Below are positions 34,238 to 43,339 of a stretch of DNA of 64,000 nt, in pieces (position 1 is the first letter of the stretch; each line of letters starts with the position of its first letter). A program made the position numbers and the translations under genes. This DNA is from Phytoamicus setariae. GTDB lineage: Bacteria > Pseudomonadota > Alphaproteobacteria > Rhizobiales > Rhizobiaceae. Location of the stretch: NCBI RefSeq assembly GCF_016722925.1, contig NZ_JAEQNC010000007.1, forward strand, positions 124,001 through 188,000, in the 5' to 3' direction. The notes beneath the pieces are model-generated. The model had not been told where the DNA came from, made no database searches, and saw nothing but the letters and a program-made list of their open reading frames with translations.

Positions 34238-35296
34238 CTAACCGCCTTCCGAAGCCTTCGCTTCATCTTGCATCAGACGCCAAAGCATCTCGAAGTCGCC
34301 CTGCTCGGCCTGTGGTCGGATTGAAAGAACTGAATTTGCAATTGCCTTTCGAAAGGCGCCTGTCACCTCCGCGGGAATATTGTAGTCGGGCTCGGCTTCG
34401 ATCAAATCAGACCGAGGGTTGAAAAAGGCCGGATCAAACCCAAACTGCTCGGCAAGCTTGAAGTTCGAGTCCTGGAAATGCTCAAGAATAATCCTCCGCT
34501 CTGCCCGGGTCATCGGCATGGCGGGCTGCCCTCGCATATCGGCAGGAAGGGCTTCCCATGCTTTCAACAAGATCGCGTGAAGCGGATCCGTACGAAGCTT
34601 GGATGGTTCCGCCAGCGCATTCAATCGTGTCTGAAACTTGTACATCTCGGCAGATACACTGCTGTTCACGAAGTGACCGGGAAGGTCTTCGGCAAGGTGC
34701 GAATCGAGATCCGTTGCCAGAAGAAACTGCTTCAACACACCTTTGGATCGCTCGTAGAGGTGCGGCACGAATGTTGCCCTCGGGAACTTCTCATTCAGCA
34801 GCAAAGCCATCTGATGATAGTTCGCGTCCGGAGGGTATCGTCGAACCATTTCTTTTTTGGGAACGGCTTTGGCGCCATGCTTAACATTCTGAACCCTGAT
34901 CGATGCCATATATTGGTCCTGGCGGCGTATCCAGGACAGAAACCTTACCTCATCGAACAGATCCAGCACCGGGCACATTTCATCGAGCATCTCGGGGCTG
35001 CGAGAAAAATTTAGACTAAAGAGCTCCGAGGAGATGAGGAACTTTTCGTGATGAGAGTTTTTCACGAACTGAGCAACGTCCTGCCAAAGCTGTCCCCAGC
35101 GCTCGGAATGTTTATAATTTGCAAGGGGATGATGCGCTAGCGGCGCATCGCCTGAAACGAGCTTCTGGCGCTCAAGGCCAACCGGCAGAAAAACAATGTT
35201 GCCGAATATGCCTTGACGCATGGTTTGCGTAACGAGCGACTGAATTGCGCTGCTGCCCGTCTTGCGCCATCCGATATGCATGTAAAGGGTCTTCAC
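34238..35296 (-). CDS. Sulfotransferase-like protein (2)
   Basis: 352 residues. The N-terminus reads LYMHIGWRKTGSSAIQSLV, a phosphate-binding loop like HxGxxKTGTT of bacterial sulfotransferase-like proteins. VRFLSWIRRQDQYMAS near residue 120 fits the 3'-phosphate (IRRQ-x-S) region. The rest is weakly conserved to my eye. A GTG at 35296 with GAGGGAAG upstream is preferred to a TTG at 35320. Same strand as the GSCFA gene, 110 bp before it, so the two are likely cotranscribed. Acceptor unknown. Confidence 0.7.
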   Translation of the reverse strand: MKTLYMHIGWRKTGSSAIQSLVTQTMRQGIFGNIVFLPVGLERQKLVSGDAPLAHHPLANYKHSERWGQLWQDVAQFVKNSHHEKFLISSELFSLNFSRSPEMLDEMCPVLDLFDEVRFLSWIRRQDQYMASIRVQNVKHGAKAVPKKEMVRRYPPDANYHQMALLLNEKFPRATFVPHLYERSKGVLKQFLLATDLDSHLAEDLPGHFVNSSVSAEMYKFQTRLNALAEPSKLRTDPLHAILLKAWEALPADMRGQPAMPMTRAERRIILEHFQDSNFKLAEQFGFDPAFFNPRSDLIEAEPDYNIPAEVTGAFRKAIANSVLSIRPQAEQGDFEMLWRLMQDEAKASEGG

Positions 35297-35561
35297 CGAC
35301 GCTTCCCTCGATTGCTTCAACAGTTGAGTTCCGGCCCCTGCATTTTCGCCAGCTGGACGCCCTCATCTTGGGGATTAGCGCATAGGCGAACCCACCACAA
35401 GTGTAGCCACAAAGCCGCCAATCCACAGTCTTCGGCCCGAATGAAACTGCTACACCAGCGAATCCGTATACAAAGGCGTTCCAGCTTGAATTCAGCGTTT
35501 CTCTCCTGTAAAGCCGCTCCTCACGACCCTGCCAGGGGCATAGATTAAGAGCGAGCAGGAC

Positions 35562-36602
35562 ATGAGTGAAAACACAGCTCCAGTTGATGTAAGCGTGATC
35601 GTCAGGACCAAGGATAGACCGGTTCTGCTGGGGCGTGCGCTAAAATCTCTAGCGGCGCAAACGTCGCGAAAATTCGAGGTTATCATCATCAACGACGGCG
35701 GCGACGCCTCCGTTGTAGAGAACATCCTCGCAGGTGTTCGCCTGCCGGAATATCTGTTGACCAGCAATGACGAGAGCATCGGCCGAGCAAAAGCGTTCAA
35801 CCAGGCGCTGCGCATGGCAAGGGGTGAGTTCGTCGCATGCCTGGATGACGATGACACATACGAACCCAAGTTCATTGAAAATATGGCCTACTGGCTTCAG
35901 CATGAGATTAGGCATGACCGATCGACTGCTGGCCTTATCTGCCGCTGTTTGGAGGTCTACGAGGAGCTTCAGGACTCGGGCGGGCGCAACTATCTCCATG
36001 AAAACACCGGCATAAAGCAGGTGAAAACCGAGGTCCTGCACGAGTACAACAGTGCCAACACCTACATTTCCCCCTACTTCTACTATGTTGGGAGAGAAAA
36101 TTTCCTGCCGGTCCAGACTTTGTTTCGGCGGTCTGTCTTGATGGAATTTGGCGGTTTCTCCGAAAAGAACGATGTTCTCGAGGATCGCCCGGTTTATAAC
36201 AAGATCCTTTCGACCCATAGGGTCGCCGTACATGATGAGGTTCTTGCTAACCATCACACCCGGGTGTCCAAGAATGGTGACGCGCATTCCAATTCGATGC
36301 ACGACAACATGAGCTACAATTGGGGGCGCAAGTTCGCTGAGTTCTATACGAGCGGATATTACGACAAGCAGCAAGCCGAAACTTTTCAATTTGCCTTTGT
36401 AAGGGATGCGCTTCTCGACCTGAAATGGGATCTCACGAGCACCAAAATGCGGCGACAGGAATTCGATTCCCTGTGGCAAAACCTGTGGAGACTCATCCGT
36501 CGTAACAAGCTAACCAGTTTCGTCGTCTGGCTTGTTTTCGTATTGTCCATGATCACCTATTCTGCAATCGGTACCGCTCTCGTTCTGTATTTCAACTCCT
36601 GA
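35562..36602 (+). CDS. Family 2 glycosyltransferase with C-terminal membrane anchor
   Basis: 346 residues. The GT-A fold starts VDVSVIVRTKDRPVLLGRAL, with EVIIINDGGDAS for nucleotide binding and ECLDDDD-like metal motif VACLDDDDTYEPKFIENM near residue 90. VLEDRPVYNKI near 205 may be the catalytic ED region. The last 30 residues form one membrane helix (SFVVWLVFVLSMITYSAIGT), so it is tail-anchored at the inner membrane. It probably adds a sugar to a lipid-linked or membrane glycan that the neighbouring sulfotransferases modify. Intergenic 35297-35561 has only promoter space for two divergent units. Confidence 0.87.
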   Translation: MSENTAPVDVSVIVRTKDRPVLLGRALKSLAAQTSRKFEVIIINDGGDASVVENILAGVRLPEYLLTSNDESIGRAKAFNQALRMARGEFVACLDDDDTYEPKFIENMAYWLQHEIRHDRSTAGLICRCLEVYEELQDSGGRNYLHENTGIKQVKTEVLHEYNSANTYISPYFYYVGRENFLPVQTLFRRSVLMEFGGFSEKNDVLEDRPVYNKILSTHRVAVHDEVLANHHTRVSKNGDAHSNSMHDNMSYNWGRKFAEFYTSGYYDKQQAETFQFAFVRDALLDLKWDLTSTKMRRQEFDSLWQNLWRLIRRNKLTSFVVWLVFVLSMITYSAIGTALVLYFNS

Positions 36603-36643
36603 ACCCGCGGTAATCACTAAAATAGAACAACTGGAGCATGGAA

Positions 36644-37408
36644 ATGGCGCGAGAGAATGTAGCCGATATCTTGTGTGTCGGCACACAGAAAGCCGGAACG
36701 AGCTGGTTGCATACGATGTGCAACATTCACCCCAAGACTTACTCGTTTCCAAATCGTCGTCCCATAACGAGCACGAACAAGGAAGCCCACTTCTTCGACT
36801 GGAATCCATACAAGGGTGTCGACTGGTATCGTGAACTGCTGACGCCAGGCGGCCCGGACAAGTTGAGCATGGACTTTACGCCGGAATATTCCCTGCTGAC
36901 ACGCGGACATATCAAGCTTTGCCGGAGCCTGAGCCCGTCTGCAAAAGTCTTCTATATCCTTCGCGATCCTGTTGCCCGGGCTGTAAGTGCACTGCGCATG
37001 CACTATCTCTGGCAGGAGTCGGCAGAAGACAGCGTCGTCGAGATTCTATTCGATGACAAGTTCCTGAAAATATTTCAGGAAGCAAGGATCATGAACTTTT
37101 CCGGCTACGTCGCAGCCGCTTCGCTATGGCGCGAGTTCTACCCGAATATGCATATTCTGAACTACGAGGACACACTGTCTGATCCCAAGAAGTTCATCCT
37201 CGACGTTTGGGGTAAGATCGGCCTTGAGTGGGCAGAACTTGATGACGAAAAGGAAGACCTCTTCGGAAAGAAACTCGTGACGAAAGTCTGGGAAACGAAG
37301 AAATATTTCGTCGCCCCTCAGGTTTATGACTATTTGAATACCGTTCTTCGTCCCCACAAGGAATATTCGGAACGGGAATTCGGCCTCAAGTTCGCAGAGC
37401 TTGGCTGA
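36644..37408 (+). CDS. Sulfotransferase family protein (3)
   Basis: 254 residues. LCVGTQKAGTSWLHTM near residue 10 is the PAPS 5'-phosphosulfate loop, and VFYILRDPVARAVSALRMHY near 102 the 3'-phosphate motif (RDPxxRxxS). KEAHFFDWN matches the corresponding segment of sulfotransferase 1, so they are related but diverged. It follows the glycosyltransferase by 41 bp; CTGGAG sits before ATG 36638, and 36644 gives better spacing. Role: sulfation of a sugar made in this locus, inferred from context. Confidence 0.86.
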   Translation: MARENVADILCVGTQKAGTSWLHTMCNIHPKTYSFPNRRPITSTNKEAHFFDWNPYKGVDWYRELLTPGGPDKLSMDFTPEYSLLTRGHIKLCRSLSPSAKVFYILRDPVARAVSALRMHYLWQESAEDSVVEILFDDKFLKIFQEARIMNFSGYVAAASLWREFYPNMHILNYEDTLSDPKKFILDVWGKIGLEWAELDDEKEDLFGKKLVTKVWETKKYFVAPQVYDYLNTVLRPHKEYSEREFGLKFAELG

Positions 37409-37801
37409 CTGAAGCTCAGACGCCACTCCCATGGAAATGGAGGGTGGCGTCCGTATGATCTTGCTCGCTCGGTTTTCTCGAGCTGACGCAATTGCACGGG
37501 TGTAATAGCACCTCATAGACAATATCAGCGCTTGATATGGCCTTCACGCGCAGACAAGCGCCCGGGGTTTCGAATGCGCTCAGGTGACCAAAACAGGTCG
37601 GGCCTGCACTGAGGGACGGAGTACACGAACCGGGCCAGAAGAGATACAATCGATCATTCGTCCGGTTCCGAAGGGCATTTGTTTCAGCGATTTCGTTTCA
37701 CAAAATGACAGCATGCTTTAAGGTGTGCCGCACGTTGACTTAGATCAAGGCACATTGCCCTGCCACCGTTAAGACAGGCCCAATGCAGAAGGGTCGATGT
37801 A
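37409..37801. other. Gene-free stretch before ccoG
   Basis: 393 bp. An imperfect hairpin (GACGCCAC / GTGGCGTC, 37419-37451) after the sulfotransferase stop is a terminator candidate. The FNR box lies at 37735-37748. I see no ORF with support between them and no transposon end. Confidence 0.6.
37735..37748 (+). promoter_or_regulatory. FNR box TTGAC-TTAG-ATCAA (ccoG)
   Basis: Nine of ten consensus positions match. It is centred 60 bp before the ccoG ATG, so with activation at -41.5 the leader would be near 20 nt. It shows that ccoGHIS has its own low-oxygen promoter, independent of ccoN. Confidence 0.82.
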
Positions 37802-39385
37802 ATGGGTCTCCACGAAAACCTCGCCAAAACAGATGGTTCTGACATAGAGCGGCTGGATGCCTCTCCCGTCAACTCGGCCAAAGTGCGCCAGCCGCTTTAT
37901 GCGCCGCGCAAGAAAATCCATCCGAAACGGGCAGAAGGCAAATTCCGCCAGTTCAAATGGATCGTGATGGCGATCACACTCGGTATCTACTATCTCGCCC
38001 CGTGGATTCGCTGGGACCGCGGCGATCATGTCCCGAACCAGGCCATCCTGCTCGATGTTGCCGATCGGCGCTTCTATTTCTTCTTCATCGAAATCTGGCC
38101 GCAGGAATTCTATTTCGTCGCCGGCTTACTGATCATGGCTGGGCTCGGGCTCTTTCTCGTCACGTCCGCGGTCGGCCGAGCATGGTGCGGCTACACCTGT
38201 CCCCAGACAGTCTGGGTGGACCTGTTCCTCGTCGTCGAACGAGCAATCGAGGGTGACCGGAATGCCCGCATCAAACTCGATTCCACGCCATGGACACCGG
38301 ACAAGATCGTCAAGCGGGTATCCAAACACGCGATATGGCTATTGATCGGCGTCCTCACCGGCGGCGCCTGGATCTTCTACTTTGCCGACGCGCCGACGCT
38401 TCTGCATGATCTGGTAACCTTCCACGCACCGGCGATCGCTTACCTGACTGTCGCCATCCTGACCGCCACCACCTATGTGTTCGGTGGGCTGATGCGTGAA
38501 CAGGTCTGTACCTACATGTGCCCCTGGCCGCGCATTCAGGGAGCGATGCTCGACGAAAATTCGCTTGTCGTTACCTATAACGACTGGCGGGGCGAACCAC
38601 GCTCGCGCCACGCCAAGAAGGTGGCTGCGGCAGGAGAAACCGTGGGCGATTGCGTCGATTGCAACGCCTGCGTCGCCGTTTGTCCCATGGGCATCGACAT
38701 TCGCGACGGCTTGCAGATGGAATGCATCACCTGCGCGCTCTGTATCGATGCCTGCGACGGGGTGATGGATAAAGTGGGGCACGAAAAGGGGTTGATCGGC
38801 TACTCGACCCTGTCCGACTATACCCACAACATGCTGCTTGCGACGGCGGACTATACCGTTCCGATCAATCCGGCACTTGTGCGCGGCACCGATGGCGGAT
38901 TCGACAAGAACGTCAGACACTTCCGTTGGCAGGTCATTTTCCGGCCGCGCATCATCCTCTATACGGTTCTGTGGTCGCTGGTCGGCATCGGCCTGCTGGT
39001 CGCACTCGGAATCCGTGATCGCCTGCAGCTTGACGTCCTGCACGATCGAAATCCCCAGTTTGTGATGGAGTCGGACGGCTCTATCCGCAATGGTTACACG
39101 ATCAAGATCCTCAACATGCGGCCGGAGCCGCGCCGGTTCGTGCTGTCTGTACGTGACCTGCCGGGCGCCACCATGACGATTGCCGGCGAGACCTGGTCCC
39201 AGGGCCGCTTTTTCGGCGTCGATGTCGAGGCCGATGCTGTGAAAACAATGAAGATCTATGTTACCGTTCCGAAGGCTGAATTGCCCGCCGCAAACCGCGA
39301 ATTCACCTTCCATGTCGAATATCCGCAAACAGGGGAGTCTCACAAATACAAGTCGAGCTTCATTGTACCGGAGAAAAAGAGATGA
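37802..39385 (+). CDS. ccoG: CcoG/FixG cytochrome oxidase accessory ferredoxin-type protein
   Basis: 527 residues and about five membrane helices. WCGYTCPQTVW and YMCPWPRIQG are hallmark segments; two [4Fe-4S] sites follow as CVDCNACVAVCP and CITCALCIDAC. The C-terminal 120 residues are a periplasmic Ig-like domain (FixG_C). CcoG reduces Cu(II) to Cu(I) for the cbb3 oxidase copper site. First gene of ccoGHIS, with its own FNR box; its stop overlaps ccoH by ATGA. Confidence 0.95.
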   Translation: MGLHENLAKTDGSDIERLDASPVNSAKVRQPLYAPRKKIHPKRAEGKFRQFKWIVMAITLGIYYLAPWIRWDRGDHVPNQAILLDVADRRFYFFFIEIWPQEFYFVAGLLIMAGLGLFLVTSAVGRAWCGYTCPQTVWVDLFLVVERAIEGDRNARIKLDSTPWTPDKIVKRVSKHAIWLLIGVLTGGAWIFYFADAPTLLHDLVTFHAPAIAYLTVAILTATTYVFGGLMREQVCTYMCPWPRIQGAMLDENSLVVTYNDWRGEPRSRHAKKVAAAGETVGDCVDCNACVAVCPMGIDIRDGLQMECITCALCIDACDGVMDKVGHEKGLIGYSTLSDYTHNMLLATADYTVPINPALVRGTDGGFDKNVRHFRWQVIFRPRIILYTVLWSLVGIGLLVALGIRDRLQLDVLHDRNPQFVMESDGSIRNGYTIKILNMRPEPRRFVLSVRDLPGATMTIAGETWSQGRFFGVDVEADAVKTMKIYVTVPKAELPAANREFTFHVEYPQTGESHKYKSSFIVPEKKR

Positions 39386-39876
39386 ACCAGAAAGCCGCCG
39401 CCAAGGGCACCTTCACCGGCTGGCACATGTTCGCCATCATGATTGCGTTTTTCGGCACGATCATCGCGGTCAACAGCCTCATGGCCTATTATGCCAGCGC
39501 CAGCTGGAGCGGCCTTCTGGCCAAGAACACATACGTCGCCAGCCAGGACTTCAACCTGAAGGCGGAGGAAGCCCGCGAGTGGGCAAGCCGTGGCTTCAAG
39601 GGCAGGCTCGAAGTCGATGCCGAATCGGTGCGCTACCAGCTTGAAGGCCCGGCTGCGGAAATCGACGCCCTCAAGTCGGTGACCGCGCTGTTTCACCGCC
39701 CGGTCGGCTACCGGCAGGATTTCGAACTTGAGCTGAAGAAAGATGCAAACGGCATCTTTACAGCCGAGCACGCGTTGGCGTCCGGCCAGTGGATCGTCGA
39801 CCTGGCCTCTGTCGAGCATGGCAAGACGATTTACCACCAGGCAACCCGGATCACCATTTCGGACACATCGCCATGA
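39382..39876 (+). CDS. ccoH: CcoH/FixH cbb3 assembly protein
   Basis: 164 residues with one N-terminal helix (WHMFAIMIAFFGTIIAVNSL) and a small periplasmic domain ending GQWIVDLASVEHGKTIY, the FixH layout. It associates with the maturing cbb3 complex. Overlaps ccoG and ccoI by 4 bp each. Confidence 0.94.
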   Translation: MNQKAAAKGTFTGWHMFAIMIAFFGTIIAVNSLMAYYASASWSGLLAKNTYVASQDFNLKAEEAREWASRGFKGRLEVDAESVRYQLEGPAAEIDALKSVTALFHRPVGYRQDFELELKKDANGIFTAEHALASGQWIVDLASVEHGKTIYHQATRITISDTSP

Positions 39877-42164
39877 GCTGCTGCGCGCCCGGCACCGAAG
39901 GTGCGTTGCAACGAGACGGATCGGCAAATCTCCCGAGCGGCGAAGAACTGTGGCTTTCTTCGCGCGACCTCGGCAACGGCCTTCGCCAACTGGATCTCGG
40001 CGTCCCCGAGGTCCATTGCGGCACCTGCATCACCACGATTGAAAGTGCGTTGCGCAAGCTCCCCGAAGTCGACCGCGCCCGCGTGAACCTGTCGACCAAG
40101 CGTGTTTCAATCGTCTGGCGGGAGGTCACGGGAGATCAGCCATCGGACCCGAGCGTCATCGCGACCGCCATCGCATCGACGGGCTATAGCGCCCACCTTT
40201 TCCAGGATCTTGCCGAACAGGGCGATGCATTGCGCAACCAGTTGCTGCGCGCCGTGGCGGTAGCGGGATTTGCCGCAACCAACATTATGCTGCTTTCCGT
40301 CTCGGTCTGGTCTGGCGCGGATGCCGCGACACGCGATCTCTTTCACTGGATTTCGGCGATGATCGCCGCCCCTGCCCTTGTCTATTCCGGCCGGTTCTTT
40401 TTCCGCTCCGCCTGGACCGCACTCAGGCACGGCCACACCAACATGGACGTGCCGATTTCGCTGGCGGTTATCCTCTCCTATGGTGTCTCGCTCTACGAGA
40501 CGATGAACCACGGCGAACACGCCTGGTTCGATGCCACCGTCTCGCTGCTGTTCTTCCTGCTGATCGGCCGCACCCTCGACCACCTGATGCGTGATCGCGC
40601 CCGTTCGGCGGTGGTTGGCTTGGCGCGGCTGTCGCCGCGCGGGGCGATGGTCGTCTCGACCGACGGCGCACGCGAGTATCGCCCCGTCAATGAAATCCGT
40701 CCCGGAGTCCGCCTGCTTATCTCAGCCGGAGAGCGCATCGCCGTCGATGGCACTGTAATATCAGGTACGAGCGACATCGACTGGTCGATCGTCAACGGCG
40801 AAAGCACGCCCGTCGCGGCGAAAACTGGTGACAAGCTGCTGGCCGGCACACTCAACCTCACAGGCTCGCTCACCATCGAAGCTGCCGCCGAGGCCAGAAA
40901 CTCATTCCTCGCAGAGATTATTTCACTGATGGAGGCCGCAGAAGGCGGCAAGGCACGTTACCGCCGGATCGCCGATCGAGCCGCACAACTCTACTCGCCG
41001 GTCGTGCACTTGTTAGCGGCTCTGTCCTTCATTGGCTGGGGCTTGGCCAACGGCGACTGGAAGCACGCAATGCTGGTTGCTGTGGCCGTGCTCATCATCA
41101 CCTGCCCCTGCGCGCTGGGGCTTGCAGTACCGGTTGTCCAGGTCATTGCCGCCGGCCGGCTGTTCAAGAGCGGCATCATGGTCAAGGATGGCTCTGCTAT
41201 GGAGCGGCTTGCCGAGACAAACACGATTTTCTTCGACAAGACTGGCACGCTGACGCTTGGCCGGCCCCGGCTGCGCAATGCCGCGGAAATCGATACGGCA
41301 AGCTTTGCGATCGCAGCCGGGCTGGCTGCCCATTCGCGTCATCCGCTGTCGCGCGCGCTGGCCTCTGCCTGCCCGGTTGATGCCCAGGCGTTCGACAATG
41401 TTCAGGAAATCGCTGGCGGCGGGCTGCAGGCAACTGCCGTCGATGGCATCTGGAGGCTTGGAAACCGCCGCTTTGCATTGGGCGATACTCAGGCCGATGA
41501 GCACGGCGGGGCTTTTTCGGAAGTCATCCTGTCCCGCGACTTTCAGCCAGTAGCCGCCTTTAACCTCGAAGATGCGACAAGACCTGAAGGCGCAGATACC
41601 ATCACGCAGCTCAAGGCCGACCGGTTCGAAACGGCCGTGCTGTCCGGCGACCGCGAAGCTGTCGTTGCCCGGCTTGCCCGCAGCCTCGGCATCAACAACT
41701 GGACCGCTGGCCTCGACCCGCAAGGCAAGGTCGATGCGATCCGCAAGGCCAGCGAAGGTGGCGCAAAGGTGCTGATGGTCGGCGACGGCATCAACGATGC
41801 GCCGGCGCTCCGGACGGCCCACGTCTCGATGGCGCCCTCCACTGCCGCCGATGTCGGCCGGCAGGCCGCCGATTTCGTCTTCATGCGCGAAGGCCTGAGT
41901 GCCGTGACGTTGTCGATCGACATCTCCAAACGCGCCGGAAAATTGATCCGGGAAAACTTCGCTCTTGCCATCGGCTACAATGTCATCGCCGTACCGATCG
42001 CGATCCTCGGCTACGCAACGCCGCTGATTGCAGCCATCGCCATGTCGACCTCATCGATCATCGTCGTCGTCAATTCTCTCAGGCTCAATCGCCTTTCGCA
42101 CGGGGATGCGCCGCGCACGGATCGTCAGGCGCAGGCCGAAACAGGTGGAGTGCTCGCAACATGA
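39873..42164 (+). CDS. ccoI: CcoI/FixI copper-transporting P-type ATPase
   Basis: 763 residues. MSCCAPG near the start and VHCGTCITTIE (CxxC in the heavy-metal domain) bind copper; later features are membrane CPCALG, phosphorylation DKTGTLT and hinge GDGINDAPAL. It exports Cu(I) towards the cbb3 oxidase rather than for resistance. The ATG at 39873 overlaps the ccoH stop (ATGA), which decides the start over an upstream frame. Confidence 0.95.
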   Translation: MSCCAPGTEGALQRDGSANLPSGEELWLSSRDLGNGLRQLDLGVPEVHCGTCITTIESALRKLPEVDRARVNLSTKRVSIVWREVTGDQPSDPSVIATAIASTGYSAHLFQDLAEQGDALRNQLLRAVAVAGFAATNIMLLSVSVWSGADAATRDLFHWISAMIAAPALVYSGRFFFRSAWTALRHGHTNMDVPISLAVILSYGVSLYETMNHGEHAWFDATVSLLFFLLIGRTLDHLMRDRARSAVVGLARLSPRGAMVVSTDGAREYRPVNEIRPGVRLLISAGERIAVDGTVISGTSDIDWSIVNGESTPVAAKTGDKLLAGTLNLTGSLTIEAAAEARNSFLAEIISLMEAAEGGKARYRRIADRAAQLYSPVVHLLAALSFIGWGLANGDWKHAMLVAVAVLIITCPCALGLAVPVVQVIAAGRLFKSGIMVKDGSAMERLAETNTIFFDKTGTLTLGRPRLRNAAEIDTASFAIAAGLAAHSRHPLSRALASACPVDAQAFDNVQEIAGGGLQATAVDGIWRLGNRRFALGDTQADEHGGAFSEVILSRDFQPVAAFNLEDATRPEGADTITQLKADRFETAVLSGDREAVVARLARSLGINNWTAGLDPQGKVDAIRKASEGGAKVLMVGDGINDAPALRTAHVSMAPSTAADVGRQAADFVFMREGLSAVTLSIDISKRAGKLIRENFALAIGYNVIAVPIAILGYATPLIAAIAMSTSSIIVVVNSLRLNRLSHGDAPRTDRQAQAETGGVLAT

Positions 42165-42316
42165 ACGCCCTGGTTTTTCTGATACCAATCGCGCTGGGAC
42201 TAGGCGGGCTGGGTCTCGTCGCCTTTCTCTGGTCGCTCAAGTCAGGCCAGTACGAAGACCTCGAGGGAGCCTCATGGCGCATTCTCGAAGACGACCAGAC
42301 GCCGCCTGGTACCTGA
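42161..42316 (+). CDS. ccoS: CcoS/FixS small cbb3 maturation protein
   Basis: 51 residues: MNALVFLIPIALGLGGLGLV helix, then AFLWSLKSGQYEDLEGASWR and a short polar end. FLWS.KSGQYEDL.G is the CcoS signature. It is needed for cofactor insertion into CcoN. ATGA overlap with the ccoI stop. Too short to be easily called, but unmistakable. Confidence 0.94.
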   Translation: MNALVFLIPIALGLGGLGLVAFLWSLKSGQYEDLEGASWRILEDDQTPPGT

Positions 42317-42533
42317 ATCTGATTCCGAGCCGCAGCTGATCCAATCCGGCAACATCCGGCGGCAAGCGATTCAAGAGATTCAACAATCTCTCACTATATA
42401 GAGCGCGGAGTTTCAGGAAACATCCCGATCCCTCCCCGCTTTTGTTCGCTCTCAGTCAAGTCTGATTTCACTCCGGGACGCGACAGATCAGACGTTCGGG
42501 TTCATTCTGGTGCCCTGACTGGAGGACATCAGC

Positions 42534-43322
42534 ATGCGATTTAGTGGAAAGACAGCCGTTATCACCGGCGGCGGAACGGGTATCGGCGCTGCGGTGGCGC
42601 GCCGTATCAAAAGCGAGGGAGGCAATGTCGCGCTCGTTGGCCGCCGAAAGGAACCCTTGCAGGCGGTGGCGGAAGAGATTGGCGCGGCGATCTTTCAGGC
42701 GGATGCCGCCGATACGCCTTCGATGAAGGCAGCGGTTGCTGGCATTGCCGAACGTTTCGGCGGCGTCGACATCCTAATCGCCAATGCTGGCGGCCATGGC
42801 GTGGGACCGACCATTTCCATGTCGGACGAGACGTGGGATCTTTCTGTTCGCCTCAACCTCAATACAGCCTTCGTCAGCGCGCGCGAATGCCTGCCGCAGC
42901 TCATCGAGCGCAAGGGCAACATCGTTGTACTCGCCTCAATCGCCGGCCTGTTTGCAGGTCCGGATGCGGCTGGCTATGTGACCATGAAGCATGCCTGCAT
43001 CGGCCTGGCGAAATCGCTGGCCCGCGACTATGGCCGCAAGGGCGTTCGCACCAACACGGTCTGCCCCGGCTGGGTGACGACGGCGATGGCCGACGAGCAG
43101 ATGGAAATGCTGGTCGAAAAACATGGTCTGAAGTCGATCGAAGAGGCCTATGCGCTGGTAACGAAGGATGTACCGCTCGGTCGCCCTGCCACAGCCGAGG
43201 ATGTTTCCAATGCTGTCTGCTTCCTGGCGTCCAACGAAGCCTCGATGATCAACGGCGCCGTCCTGACCGTCGATGGCGGCGCAGGCACGGTCGACCTGCC
43301 GACGCTGGCCTTTGTCGAATAA
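42534..43322 (+). CDS. Short-chain dehydrogenase/reductase (MoaE-like)
   Basis: 262 residues. The Rossmann motif is TGGGTGIGAAVARRI, NAGG follows, and the catalytic site is VVLASIAGLFAGPDAAGYVTMK (Ser...Tyr-x3-Lys). An NAD(P)-dependent oxidation of a secondary alcohol or ketone reduction is expected. GGAGG precedes the ATG. The next gene, 17 bp on, is MoaF-like; the pair has the order of moaEF of the Klebsiella aerogenes monoamine regulon, which suggests aromatic amine metabolism. The 217-bp gap after ccoS carries no gene. Confidence 0.87.
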   Translation: MRFSGKTAVITGGGTGIGAAVARRIKSEGGNVALVGRRKEPLQAVAEEIGAAIFQADAADTPSMKAAVAGIAERFGGVDILIANAGGHGVGPTISMSDETWDLSVRLNLNTAFVSARECLPQLIERKGNIVVLASIAGLFAGPDAAGYVTMKHACIGLAKSLARDYGRKGVRTNTVCPGWVTTAMADEQMEMLVEKHGLKSIEEAYALVTKDVPLGRPATAEDVSNAVCFLASNEASMINGAVLTVDGGAGTVDLPTLAFVE

Positions 43323-43339
43323 GCAATAAGGAGGAATTC

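Noticed and set aside
39873-42164. Copper resistance ATPase
   Set aside because: Its place between ccoH and ccoS with 4-bp overlaps marks it as the oxidase-assembly type CcoI.
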